From: a virus
Virus record (IMG/VR): IMGVR_UViG_3300047476_001434
Location: 1 to 55,791 of that record
Strand: one strand, 5' to 3'
DNA: 55,791 bases
A program made the position numbers and the translations under genes. This document shows positions 1-8,501 of the stretch, piece after piece. Position 1 is the stretch's first letter. The number at the start of each line of letters is the position of its first letter. Below the pieces are notes generated by a model, which made no database searches, was not told the origin of the DNA, and saw only the letters and a list, made by a program, of their open reading frames with translations.

Positions 1-2
1 AT

Positions 3-2342
3 TTAAAATCTATTTTAGACAGTTTTAAGATTAAGTCCATATTGAATTCTAAAATATGGTCAAATCCTAATTCCCCCTCTTCTAATATGAATCCTAAAGT
101 TAGAGAAACTCTATTAGAAATAGCTAACGACTTTATTGAATTTTTAGACGTTAATATGGTTGTGTCCGATGTTGTAATGACAGGGTCACTTGCTAATTTT
201 AACTGGTCTAAATATTCAGACGTTGATATCCATATTATTGTAGATTTTAATCAGTTTCCCGAAAAAACAAAACCCCTATATGAAGAATTATTTAGATTAA
301 AGAAAACTATATACTCAACAAAACAAGATATTAAAATATTTGGTTATGATGTTGAGTTATATGTTGAGGATGAGAATATAGAGAAGGATGTTAAAAACAT
401 TGCGATTTATTCTATTATGTATGACGAATGGGTGAGTGAACCTAAAAAAGAGTCAATAAAGTTAAATCAAACCTCCGTTACGGAAAAGGCCAAACAATGG
501 ATGAGAATTATTGACGGGGTTTACGATAACATCCAAGACGAAGATATTGAGACCGCTAAAAAATTAATTCAGAAATACGTTGAAAAAATCAGAAACTATA
601 GGCAATGTGGTTTAGAAAGTGACGGAGAATATTCAGAAGAAAACTTGGTTTTTAAAATACTTAGACGTAATGGATATCTCGAAAAAATAAGAGATATGAA
701 AAATAAATTAGTAGATAAACGACTATCATTAAAAGAATCCACTACTACTATTGGCGGTAAATTTAAAGTTGATTTAGAAAATGGTCCTCTAAATCATGGT
801 AAACGTGCATTTGGTAATTGGCAATCAGACAACGCTTGGGATATATTCGCACCTGCGGGAACTATAGTTAATTCTTATACTGAAGGTGTAGTGACTAAGG
901 TGAGAGATACAGGTAAAAATTCAGGTAAAGTTTTTGGTACTCAAGTTTCAATAAAAGGTGAAAATGATTATCCTGATATTTTTTATACTCATTTGAAAAA
1001 TGTTAAATTAACTAAAGGTCAAAAAGTTAAAGTTGGTGATATTATTGGTGAAATATCTGAATGGGTTGGTCATAACAATATGACACATGTACATATTGGT
1101 TTACCAAGAGGAAAGCATTTAAGAGATTTACTTAAAAATTCGAGTAAAATATTTGTGGGTAATAGTGGAACTAACAACACTGAATCTGTTCCATCTCCTG
1201 ACGCAACCCCACTAAAACGAGATGAGGTTTTAGATAAAGAAATTGTTGATAATACCAATGATTTAATAACAAAAAATTCTGATTTTAAAGGAGTTAAAAA
1301 AGAAGACGTTATTCTTACTTTAAAAAATGCCGAAGACGGAAGTAATAAAGTGTTAAGTGATTTTTATAAATTAGTCCAATCTAAAAAAGAACTTAAAAAT
1401 TTAAAAGGTATTGAGAGTAGCCTTCCCGTTGATAAAGATGTTGAATTGTTACAAACCGCATTACAATTTTTAGGTTTTCTTTTACCTAAATGGGGAATCG
1501 ATGGTAAGTTTGGTCCTGAAACAGAACAATCAGTTAAAGACTTTCAGAAAAAATACGGACTACAAGAAGACGGGTCAATGAATAGTGAGGACTTAACAAA
1601 ATTGTTTTCAATACTAACATTAAAAAACTTTAACGATTCTAACATGTCTAAAATTCAAAAGGATGAAGATTTAACGTCTTCCAACATAACCGCAACAACA
1701 GGAGGTCCCCAACAAACAGGTGATGTAAAATTGATTTCATCATTTAAGCCTGAACAAGAAAAAAATATTTCTTATTTAGTTAAAGAAATGGATAAAATTG
1801 GTATTACAAATCCATATACTCAAATAGGGATATTATCAGTAATATCTAAAGAGTCTAATTTTATACCTAAAAGCGAAACATCATATTCAACAACTAGTCC
1901 TGAAAGAATACGTAGTCTTTTTGGTAGTAGAGTTGCACATCTTTCAGATTCACAAATTAACCAACTTAAACAAGATGATAAAAAATTCTATAATTTAATT
2001 TATGCTAAAACTGTTGGTAACCAAGGAGGTGATGATGGTTATAGATATAGAGGTAGAGGTTTTAATCAATTAACAGGAATAAAAAATTACCAAAAATATA
2101 GTAATATGATTGGTATGGGTGATAAATTAGTCGACAACCCTGATTTAGTTAACGACCCTGAAATCGCGGCTAAAATAGCCTTAGCATTTTTTACAAAAGG
2201 TAAATCACCATCAACATTCCCAAATTTCAATAGTAAAAAGGAAGCGGCAATTTATTTTGCGGATATTAACGCTGGTGGTGGAGTGAGTTCTCACAGGGGT
2301 AATGCGATTAAAGCATCAGAAAAATTTGATGTGGCGGTATAG
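3..2342 (+). CDS. Multidomain cell-wall-degrading protein: nucleotidyltransferase + M23 + PG-binding + GH19 (5' partial)
   Basis: The frame is open to the left edge, so the gene probably starts outside the window; the first possible internal start is a TTG at 42 (766 aa from there, used for numbering). Domains in order: a Pol-beta-type nucleotidyltransferase core (G48-S49 followed by D60-x-D62); an M23/LytM-like peptidase region around residues 240-365 with the H349-V-H351 pair and a 'SDNAWDIFAPAGT' segment in which the usual first zinc-ligand His is Asp or absent; a PG_binding_1 domain around 465-525 (DGKFGPETEQSV); and a C-terminal GH19 chitinase/lysozyme-like domain around 575-766 (SKES, then YRYRGRGFNQLTG). 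M23, PG-binding and GH19 point to peptidoglycan cleavage, as a tail-associated lysin or an endolysin. No signal peptide is visible. The fused nucleotidyltransferase is unexpected; its substrate is unknown. Wall-degradation role is fairly sure; virion association is inferred. Confidence 0.8.
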   Translation, partial: LKSILDSFKIKSILNSKIWSNPNSPSSNMNPKVRETLLEIANDFIEFLDVNMVVSDVVMTGSLANFNWSKYSDVDIHIIVDFNQFPEKTKPLYEELFRLKKTIYSTKQDIKIFGYDVELYVEDENIEKDVKNIAIYSIMYDEWVSEPKKESIKLNQTSVTEKAKQWMRIIDGVYDNIQDEDIETAKKLIQKYVEKIRNYRQCGLESDGEYSEENLVFKILRRNGYLEKIRDMKNKLVDKRLSLKESTTTIGGKFKVDLENGPLNHGKRAFGNWQSDNAWDIFAPAGTIVNSYTEGVVTKVRDTGKNSGKVFGTQVSIKGENDYPDIFYTHLKNVKLTKGQKVKVGDIIGEISEWVGHNNMTHVHIGLPRGKHLRDLLKNSSKIFVGNSGTNNTESVPSPDATPLKRDEVLDKEIVDNTNDLITKNSDFKGVKKEDVILTLKNAEDGSNKVLSDFYKLVQSKKELKNLKGIESSLPVDKDVELLQTALQFLGFLLPKWGIDGKFGPETEQSVKDFQKKYGLQEDGSMNSEDLTKLFSILTLKNFNDSNMSKIQKDEDLTSSNITATTGGPQQTGDVKLISSFKPEQEKNISYLVKEMDKIGITNPYTQIGILSVISKESNFIPKSETSYSTTSPERIRSLFGSRVAHLSDSQINQLKQDDKKFYNLIYAKTVGNQGGDDGYRYRGRGFNQLTGIKNYQKYSNMIGMGDKLVDNPDLVNDPEIAAKIALAFFTKGKSPSTFPNFNSKKEAAIYFADINAGGGVSSHRGNAIKASEKFDVAV

Positions 2343-2378
2343 TATATAATTTATTAAAGGATAATTAGGTTAAATGAT

Positions 2379-2386
2379 ATATTTAT
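2379..2386 (+). promoter_or_regulatory. Late-promoter-like motif ATATTTAT
   Basis: ATATTTAT lies 32 nt before the ATG at 2419. The flank (ATATTTATATATAAAATAAT) is nearly the same as that before terL at 6506. It belongs to the recurrent motif set in this window; promoter activity is inferred. Confidence 0.5.
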
Positions 2387-2418
2387 ATATAAAATAATTT
2401 TATTTAAACAAACTCAAG

Positions 2419-3738
2419 ATGGGAAAATTGAAACCAATTGGTAGTGAAAAACTACAAGGAATGGATAAAATAAATCGCATGATAGAAATCGCGAGATATA
2501 ATGAACACAAACCAAATCCAATTAACGAAAATAAATCGTTAGAATATTCTAAATCTTTTTCCGATGGTCAAAAATATCACATCGTTAAAGAAACTAATGG
2601 ATATGTTATTAAAAAAGGTAATGGATTAAATGAGTCTAATCTAGATTATATTGAACCTTTAAAAGGTAGAAAATATTATTCATCATATTCACAAGCTTTA
2701 AAAAGGCTTAATATTATGGCCAAAGATGTTAATTCTTCAGAAGGATATCTGAAAAATTTGTCTCTATTTGAAAGTGAATCTGAGGTTGATGATAGATATT
2801 TTTTAAAGTCTGACAATGGGGAAACTAATGAACAAGAAGACCCTGCGGCCGCTGCAACACCTCCAGCACCCGCACCTGATATGGCTCCTGCCCCTGCACC
2901 TGATATGGCTCCTACACCTGATATGGACCCTGAACTTGACGACATGGGAGATGAAGACATGGGTGATGAAGACATGGGTGATGAAGATGAAGAAAAAGTA
3001 ACGTTTAAAGACATCCAAAAATTAACAGGGAAGTTAGGTCAAAAAATAAGAACTTTTATGGATGACGAAGAAAATGAAATGTCATCAAAAGATATTAAAT
3101 ATGTAATAAATTCAATTTTATCAGCATTAGATTTAGATGCGTTAGAAGATGAAGATTTAGAATCAATTATTGCTAAATTAGAAGGTGAAGAAGAAGGTGA
3201 AGAAGAAGGAGCTGAGGGTGAAGAATCACCTGAGGAAGTCCCAACACCTGAAACAGGAGTTGCTCCTGAAGCGGTTCCCGCACCACCAGTAGCACCTGAA
3301 GGTGGCGAAGTTGCGGAATTTGATTTTTCAGACGAAGACGAAGATGATGATTTCTATCCTCGTCACGGAGCAAGAAAAAGACATATGTATGATGAATTAT
3401 CGGAAGAAGAATCTGATGCAGTAAAAGGTATGATTGATGGTATTTTTTCAGAATCAAAAGTTGACAACATCCTAAAAAAATATTTCAGAATTGATGAAAA
3501 AGAAAAATCGTTATTAGAAGAAAAAAGAAAACAAAAAACTTTAATTAACGAAAATACAAATAAAAATATCAGCAGAATTAAAAATTTATCTGAGTCTATC
3601 GCTCAAGAAATTTCGGCGACTAAATTAATTAAAAAATACCCTAAAGTTAAATTTATCGGTAAGTCACAACAGAATAATTTAGTTTTTGAAAGTAATAATA
3701 AAAGAATTAAAGTAACTCCTAAAGGAAGTATTTTATGA
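2419..3738 (+). CDS. Acidic, Pro/Ala-rich structural-type protein, unknown function
   Basis: 439 aa, not recognised. The N-terminal ~125 residues are mixed-charge, followed by a Pro/Ala/Met-rich linker and a strongly acidic tract built from DEDMG units (DNA about 2940-2990). A short ordered segment (FKDIQKLTGKLGQKIRTFMDD) follows, then Glu-rich and Pro-rich stretches and a basic C-terminal ~100 residues. The acidic unit is almost the same as one in the predicted scaffold at 12927, which hints at a core or assembly role. Several [IL]NE/LSE sites that an S80 prohead protease could cut are present (PINE, GLNE, LINE, NLSE). It begins an apparent transcription unit that ends at the terminator at 6471 and overlaps the next gene by 4 nt (ATGA). 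Confidence is high that it is a gene, low on function. Confidence 0.75.
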   Translation: MGKLKPIGSEKLQGMDKINRMIEIARYNEHKPNPINENKSLEYSKSFSDGQKYHIVKETNGYVIKKGNGLNESNLDYIEPLKGRKYYSSYSQALKRLNIMAKDVNSSEGYLKNLSLFESESEVDDRYFLKSDNGETNEQEDPAAAATPPAPAPDMAPAPAPDMAPTPDMDPELDDMGDEDMGDEDMGDEDEEKVTFKDIQKLTGKLGQKIRTFMDDEENEMSSKDIKYVINSILSALDLDALEDEDLESIIAKLEGEEEGEEEGAEGEESPEEVPTPETGVAPEAVPAPPVAPEGGEVAEFDFSDEDEDDDFYPRHGARKRHMYDELSEEESDAVKGMIDGIFSESKVDNILKKYFRIDEKEKSLLEEKRKQKTLINENTNKNISRIKNLSESIAQEISATKLIKKYPKVKFIGKSQQNNLVFESNNKRIKVTPKGSIL

Positions 3739-4145
3739 GTTATTTAATCTATGTGAATGAATTAGGACCAAACTATAAAGGAGAAATAACATACGAGTTT
3801 ATTTTTTCCGATAGTATTGAGGGGATATGGGGGGATTCTTGGGAATCAAAACCATCGAATGGTTACCCGTCACCACCTGACTTAGAGCACATAACAAAAG
3901 TTGGAGTTTTGAAAACAGATGAAACCACTTTATCTGTAGTTCAAAACTCTGATTATTTTTCAATGGTTGATGCTATGGATGGTGTAATTGCATTATCGTG
4001 GGAGAATGAAACTGATGAGGTTAATTTTGATTCTGTTAAAAGATTAGTGTTTAACTTTGGTCAAAATGAAGAGTCAGTAAAAGATAAATTATATGAACGA
4101 GATTTCGTTCTTGGATTTGAGAATAAAATTGTTTATGAAAAATAA
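3735..4145 (+). CDS. Conserved-type phage protein, unknown function
   Basis: 136 aa, starting within the stop of the previous gene (ATGA overlap), which suggests translational coupling. It is an acidic, aromatic-rich small globular protein with no signal peptide or membrane segment. Motifs include IWGDSWES, a PSPPD turn and a DAMDGVIALSWEN core. The appearance recalls small uncharacterised proteins of T4-like phages, but I cannot name a family. Its place between two assembly-type genes upstream of terL suggests a virion or morphogenesis role (inference only). Confidence 0.7.
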   Translation: MSYLIYVNELGPNYKGEITYEFIFSDSIEGIWGDSWESKPSNGYPSPPDLEHITKVGVLKTDETTLSVVQNSDYFSMVDAMDGVIALSWENETDEVNFDSVKRLVFNFGQNEESVKDKLYERDFVLGFENKIVYEK

Positions 4146-5121
4146 TAAAAAATTAGCACTTATTAAACACGGTTTTAAAAATGATTTACTATCTTCGCTT
4201 AATGAGAATCAAATTAATGCGTTATATAAAAGATTAACGGAATCTAAAAAAGAAACTAAAGAGCAAACTAAAGTTGAGAAAACCGTTTACAATTCAAACG
4301 ACCCAAAACAAAAAGAAGCGATAAACGCAATGTTAAAAAATCCTGATAGTATAAAGGGTAAAAATATCGAAATCGCAGAAGACGACGAAGATTCAATGGA
4401 TTTTGAAAAGGGTCAAAGAACCCAACAAGCAAAACAAGTTGGTCCGTCCACTGATGATGGTTTTGATGATTACGGTGACGGTGGCGATATTAATGAGGAA
4501 GAGTTTAACGAAATCCAAGAAGCCTTCAAATCTAAAAAACAACAAAAATATTTTTTTGCTAAATGTGGTGACGGAAAAACGAAAGAACAAAAAAAATGGT
4601 GTAAAATGGCTGAAGAATTCGCCGAAAAAACTAATTTTAAAAAAATACCTGAAAGAAAAAAGAAAACTGAAACTAAGGAAAATTTTACAATGAAAGATTA
4701 TGGTAAAAAAATAAGTAGTGTTTATAGTAACATAATGAAAGGAAAACTTGCTGATATTACTAAGGAAGAATTAGAAAAACAAGTTACCTCACTGGTTGAG
4801 AAACACGTTTCACCTAAAATGAGTAAAAGAGATTTTTTAGGTTTAGTATATGAACAAGGTACTAAAGAAAAAGAAAGAACAAAAGAGAAAGAAAAAACTA
4901 GAGAGAAAGAACACGATAACCCATATAAAGTTAAACCAGGTGTTAAACCCGCACCTAAAGCGGATACTAAAATTGCTCCAAGCAAACCTGGAATTAAAAC
5001 ACCATCTAAACCAACACCTGCAACACCATATAAACCTAAAGTTAAACCAGCTCCTAAAGCGGGTAATGAGGACTTACCTAATTGGTTAACTTTCGATTCA
5101 TTAGGTCTTAATATAAAATAA
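4135..5121 (+). CDS. Lys/Pro-rich basic structural-type protein, unknown function
   Basis: I chose the ATG at 4135 (328 aa), which overlaps the previous gene by 11 nt; an in-frame ATG at 4093 would add 14 residues lying deep inside that gene. The N-terminus has an amphipathic leader with SLNE (a possible prohead-protease site). Residues ~120-175 contain a 'SKKQQKYFFAKCG' segment that resembles the small DUF3008 family. Then come a Lys-rich helical region and a C-terminal Pro-Lys tail of repeated 'KVKPGVKPAPK'-type units between about 4920 and 5070, plus TKEKE repeats. The basic, low-complexity tail could bind DNA or acidic partners such as the Asp/Glu-rich proteins of this cluster. Function unknown. 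Confidence 0.65.
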   Translation: MKNNKKLALIKHGFKNDLLSSLNENQINALYKRLTESKKETKEQTKVEKTVYNSNDPKQKEAINAMLKNPDSIKGKNIEIAEDDEDSMDFEKGQRTQQAKQVGPSTDDGFDDYGDGGDINEEEFNEIQEAFKSKKQQKYFFAKCGDGKTKEQKKWCKMAEEFAEKTNFKKIPERKKKTETKENFTMKDYGKKISSVYSNIMKGKLADITKEELEKQVTSLVEKHVSPKMSKRDFLGLVYEQGTKEKERTKEKEKTREKEHDNPYKVKPGVKPAPKADTKIAPSKPGIKTPSKPTPATPYKPKVKPAPKAGNEDLPNWLTFDSLGLNIK

Positions 5122-5122
5122 A

Positions 5123-6451
5123 ATGAGTTTGAACGTAAAAATGGAAAAAATATTAAAAACAAAAAAATCGTTAGAAAAAAAACTAATGAGAGAAGGTTTA
5201 ACGTACAAAGAAAAGTCTTTACTTAATGAGATAAAAAAATCAATTTCTGAAGCTCCGATTGATTATGAAGGACCTGAAAGAATGGGTCAAGATGTTGAGA
5301 GACAAATTTTACAAAGACAAACCCCTTTTCACGAACATCCCGCAATACCAAAAGAGGAACGAGATTTTATTGAAGTAATTGCGTCAAAACGATTTAAAGA
5401 TTCAGTTGATAAAGTTAGGAGATATATGGGTAATACCCAAGCTTTACAAGGACCTAACGCATTTATGAATTTAATGATGATGGGAATGCAAGGAGCTCAA
5501 CAAATTGCAATGATTGAAACTCGTCATAAACAAACATTAGAAAATTTGGCGGTTGAACTAGTTAAAAAAGAAATGGGTATTCCTGAAGGAGCTCTACAAT
5601 TTGATGCTAAACTAATCCATGGAGGTATGGGAGCCGCTCAAGGTATGCAAACCCAACCACAGATGCCTGACGAAGAGGATGTCAAAGAAGCGTTTAAACA
5701 TACTGAAGATTTAGAAAATTTCGCAGACGAGTTTGAACAATTTAATTTGGAAAGAGCGAAAAGAAGATTTATAAATTCATTAATCCAAGGAGCCGCGTTT
5801 AAAGGAGGACACATGTATGTTTTAGCATCTGAAGAGATAAATAGAATCAGTCCACAATTATTAAACCTTTATGGAGTCACTCAATCTTTAATGGAACATC
5901 TTTATTGGATATTTCCAAATATGGAAGGAATGGCCGCTGGAGGTGGTGGACAAATGGGTCAAAGTGAAATCGATGATGAAACTGACCCACCAACAGTTAA
6001 AGCAAGAGCTGCGACTTTTCCTTTATTAATTCATGAATTAGTTAAAGGTGTTTACGAAGTATTTGGTACACATGGATTACCTGATGACCCAAGACAACAA
6101 GAAATGGTTATGGGTGCGGAAGATACATTACCTGCCGAAATTTGGGACTCTAGATTAGGTCCTATATTTTGGGAGAAATTCACTGCAACATACCCAATGG
6201 AGTTATTTGACGATGATAAGAAGTTCATACAACATTACTTATTCATGAGATTTTCTAAATTAGATGCTAATGAATTCTTTAGAGTTGCTAAATTAATATT
6301 ACAAGGGGACCCAAGAGGAACTCAGTTTATCGAAAGAATGGTAAACGAAATTACTAAAGAATTAAAACAACAAGAATACGAAAGAAGTATGGGTGATGAC
6401 GATGATGATGACGATTTAGATGATATCGACCTATCCCAATTAGGATTTTAA
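5123..6451 (+). CDS. Structural/assembly-type protein, unknown function
   Basis: 442 aa, starting 2 nt after the previous gene. The N-terminal ~43 residues form a basic amphipathic leader ending in SISE before APIDYEG (residues 41-43), which fits [IL]xE cleavage by a T4 gp21-type protease. The body is rich in Met and Gln (MNLMMMGMQGAQQ), then helical, with a Gly-rich loop (MAAGGGGQMGQ) and a conserved-looking aromatic C-terminal region. It ends in a seven-Asp run and DLDDIDLSQLGF. It is the last gene before a strong terminator and the terL promoter. I do not recognise the family; its position upstream of terL suggests a neck or head component (inference). Confidence 0.7.
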   Translation: MSLNVKMEKILKTKKSLEKKLMREGLTYKEKSLLNEIKKSISEAPIDYEGPERMGQDVERQILQRQTPFHEHPAIPKEERDFIEVIASKRFKDSVDKVRRYMGNTQALQGPNAFMNLMMMGMQGAQQIAMIETRHKQTLENLAVELVKKEMGIPEGALQFDAKLIHGGMGAAQGMQTQPQMPDEEDVKEAFKHTEDLENFADEFEQFNLERAKRRFINSLIQGAAFKGGHMYVLASEEINRISPQLLNLYGVTQSLMEHLYWIFPNMEGMAAGGGGQMGQSEIDDETDPPTVKARAATFPLLIHELVKGVYEVFGTHGLPDDPRQQEMVMGAEDTLPAEIWDSRLGPIFWEKFTATYPMELFDDDKKFIQHYLFMRFSKLDANEFFRVAKLILQGDPRGTQFIERMVNEITKELKQQEYERSMGDDDDDDDLDDIDLSQLGF

Positions 6452-6470
6452 AATACTAATAAAACTTTAA

Positions 6471-6504
6471 AAAAACCCTCGATTAATATTAATCGGGGGT
6501 TTTT
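6471..6504 (+). terminator. Rho-independent terminator
   Basis: A 10-bp stem (6476-6485 with 6490-6499, one T-G wobble) with an ATAT loop is followed by five Ts. It closes the 2419-6451 gene group just before the terL promoter motif. Confidence 0.9.
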
Positions 6505-6505
6505 G

Positions 6506-6513
6506 ATATTTAT
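6506..6513 (+). promoter_or_regulatory. Late-promoter-like motif ATATTTAT
   Basis: ATATTTAT sits directly after the terminator U-run and 14 nt before the terL ATG. The downstream flank TATAAATAATTTT nearly repeats the flank of the 2379 copy. Confidence 0.6.
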
Positions 6514-6527
6514 ATATAAATAATTTT

Positions 6528-8294
6528 ATGAGTTTAACAAAAGAACAAGTTCTTCTTGAGTATGTAAAATGTATGAGAGACACCCCATACGCATTAAGAA
6601 CATATCTACAAACTTACGATAATACCGCATCAAAATACGTACCTTTAGAGTTGTTTCCTGACCAAGTCACATTACTTGACGACTATGAAAAATATAATGA
6701 GAATATCGCGTTAAAATATCGACAAGCAGGTGTATCAACAGTAACCGCCGCTTGGATATCAAAGAAGTTAGTTTTCGCTAAGAAAGAAAAACCTGAAAAA
6801 ATTCTTATCATCGCCAACAAATTAGACACATCAATCGAGATGGCTAATAAAATTAGAATGTTTGTTAGTCAATGGCCTTCTTGGACGGGTGTTGATATAG
6901 ACCCTAATAAGAAATCAACAAAACATTGGAGAATAACAAATGGTTGTGAAATTAAAGCGGTTGCAACATCTAAGGATGCTTTACGTGGTTTCACCCCGAC
7001 AGTTCTTGTATTTGATGAGGCGGCATTTATTGAGGCGGATAGCGATTTCTGGGCAGCTTGTATGGCGTCATTATCAACGGGAGGTAAAGTAATCGTTGTA
7101 TCAACACCAAACGGATATGACCCAATTTATTACGAAATATATGACCAAGCGTTAAGAAACATGAACGATTTTAAAATCACTGAAATGTTTTGGTACAGAG
7201 ACCCTCGTTACGCTAAGGATTTATTTTTTGTTAAGACTGAGAGTATTATCCATTATTTACTCAATAAAGAGGAGTATGTTATTGATGATATCATTAAATG
7301 GGAAGATATCCCATTTGAGAATAGGGATTACGTTGAAGCCACGAAACTTATGGAACAAGGATATAAACCTTGTTCTGATTGGTTTGAAAAGATGGTAAAA
7401 AAATTAAAGTACGATAAACGTAAAGTTTCTCAGGAGTTGGAGTGTAACTTTTTAGGGTCAGGTGATAATGTATTTGATTCTTTAATGATGCAAAAGATTA
7501 AAGAGAATATGATTAGAGAACCCCAAAATAAAATGATGGGGAATGCTTTATGGATTTGGAAAGACCCTGTAGTTGGTCATAAATATGTTATGGGTGTTGA
7601 CGTTTCAAGGGGTGATAGTGAGGACTTTAGTTCATTTCAAATTATTGATTTTGATACTAGAGAACAAGTTGCGGAATACGTAGGTAAACTACCACCCGAC
7701 ACAATGGCCGAGATATGTTATAAGTGGGCAAACATGTATTCTTGTTATATTGTAATAGATATTACAGGTGGTATGGGTGTATCTACCGCAAGAAAATTAC
7801 AAGAGATAGGATATAAAAATCTATACATTGATGGTGTAGACGGTACTAACAAATGGAAGTACGACCCTAAAGCATTAGAAAAAATACCAGGTATTAATTT
7901 TAATAACAAAAGAGTTCAGATAATCGCTTCTTTTGAAGAAGCTATGAGACACGACTTTAAAATATATAGTAACCGATTGTTCAATGAAATGAATACGTTT
8001 GTCTATATAAATGGTAGACCTGACCATCAAAAAGGACATCATGATGACCTTATTATGGGTATTGCAATGGCGACTTATGTCGCTGAAGCGTCTTTTAGTA
8101 ATTTAACTAAAGTAACAGAACATACTAAAGCCATGATAGACTCTTGGTCAGTTAGTAATAATGAGAATGTGAGCCAACAAATAGCGTTTAATCCCGTGAT
8201 TCCTCACTATAATGAAAGAATTTCTCAATTTAATAATACAATACCTAGAGAGGAATACATGAAACACGCTTGGTTGTTTAATGGTAGGCGATAA
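6528..8294 (+). CDS. terL: Terminase large subunit (T4 gp17-like packaging ATPase/nuclease)
   Basis: 588 aa. This is the motor that translocates phage DNA into the prohead through the portal and cuts the concatemer. Visible motifs: a variant Walker A R65QAGVST71, Walker B VLVFDE with D163-E164, and a coupling-type VVSTPNG around 190-196. The RNase H-like nuclease shows D358 in GVDVSRGD, D411 in IVIDITGG and D506/D507 in GHHDD. The length and order fit the T4 gp17 family. No Shine-Dalgarno is visible; the start follows a terminator and a promoter motif. A 48-aa ORF and the portal gene follow directly, the usual terminase-portal order. No separate small terminase was recognised upstream. Confidence 0.97.
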   Translation: MSLTKEQVLLEYVKCMRDTPYALRTYLQTYDNTASKYVPLELFPDQVTLLDDYEKYNENIALKYRQAGVSTVTAAWISKKLVFAKKEKPEKILIIANKLDTSIEMANKIRMFVSQWPSWTGVDIDPNKKSTKHWRITNGCEIKAVATSKDALRGFTPTVLVFDEAAFIEADSDFWAACMASLSTGGKVIVVSTPNGYDPIYYEIYDQALRNMNDFKITEMFWYRDPRYAKDLFFVKTESIIHYLLNKEEYVIDDIIKWEDIPFENRDYVEATKLMEQGYKPCSDWFEKMVKKLKYDKRKVSQELECNFLGSGDNVFDSLMMQKIKENMIREPQNKMMGNALWIWKDPVVGHKYVMGVDVSRGDSEDFSSFQIIDFDTREQVAEYVGKLPPDTMAEICYKWANMYSCYIVIDITGGMGVSTARKLQEIGYKNLYIDGVDGTNKWKYDPKALEKIPGINFNNKRVQIIASFEEAMRHDFKIYSNRLFNEMNTFVYINGRPDHQKGHHDDLIMGIAMATYVAEASFSNLTKVTEHTKAMIDSWSVSNNENVSQQIAFNPVIPHYNERISQFNNTIPREEYMKHAWLFNGRR

Positions 8295-8301
8295 TATTTA
8301 T
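8294..8301 (+). promoter_or_regulatory. Late-promoter-like motif ATATTTAT
   Basis: ATATTTAT begins at the last base of the terL stop codon, 13 nt before the ATG at 8315, with an A-tract between. Confidence 0.5.
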
Positions 8302-8314
8302 AAAAAAAAAAGAA

Positions 8315-8461
8315 ATGGGACTTATTAGTAGAAAAAAATCGGGTAATAAATTTAACGGGAGTAAATTAAATGTCCCTGGCCAAGGGATTAGTTCAGTTAA
8401 ACCAGGTGGTGATAATAAAATAAATCAACAAAAATCATCTGATAGTAAAGGGAATAAATAA
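8315..8461 (+). CDS. Small basic protein between terL and portal
   Basis: 48 aa (start MGLISRKKSGNKF, end SDSKGNK). It is rich in Lys, Ser, Gly and Asn, with no hydrophobic segment, and is probably largely disordered. Support for a real gene: it fills most of the otherwise empty 8295-8501 interval, has an upstream ATATTTAT motif and A-rich leader, and lies between two essential packaging genes on the same strand. Function unknown; a terminase or portal accessory role is only a guess. Confidence 0.55.
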   Translation: MGLISRKKSGNKFNGSKLNVPGQGISSVKPGGDNKINQQKSSDSKGNK

Positions 8462-8501
8462 TAACTATTTAATTATTCTTATTAGTATTTAAATTAAAAA
8501 T

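Noticed and set aside
4093-4134. Upstream ATG at 4093 as start of the 4135 gene
   Set aside because: It would place 14 extra residues inside the preceding gene; ATG 4135 gives the usual short overlap.
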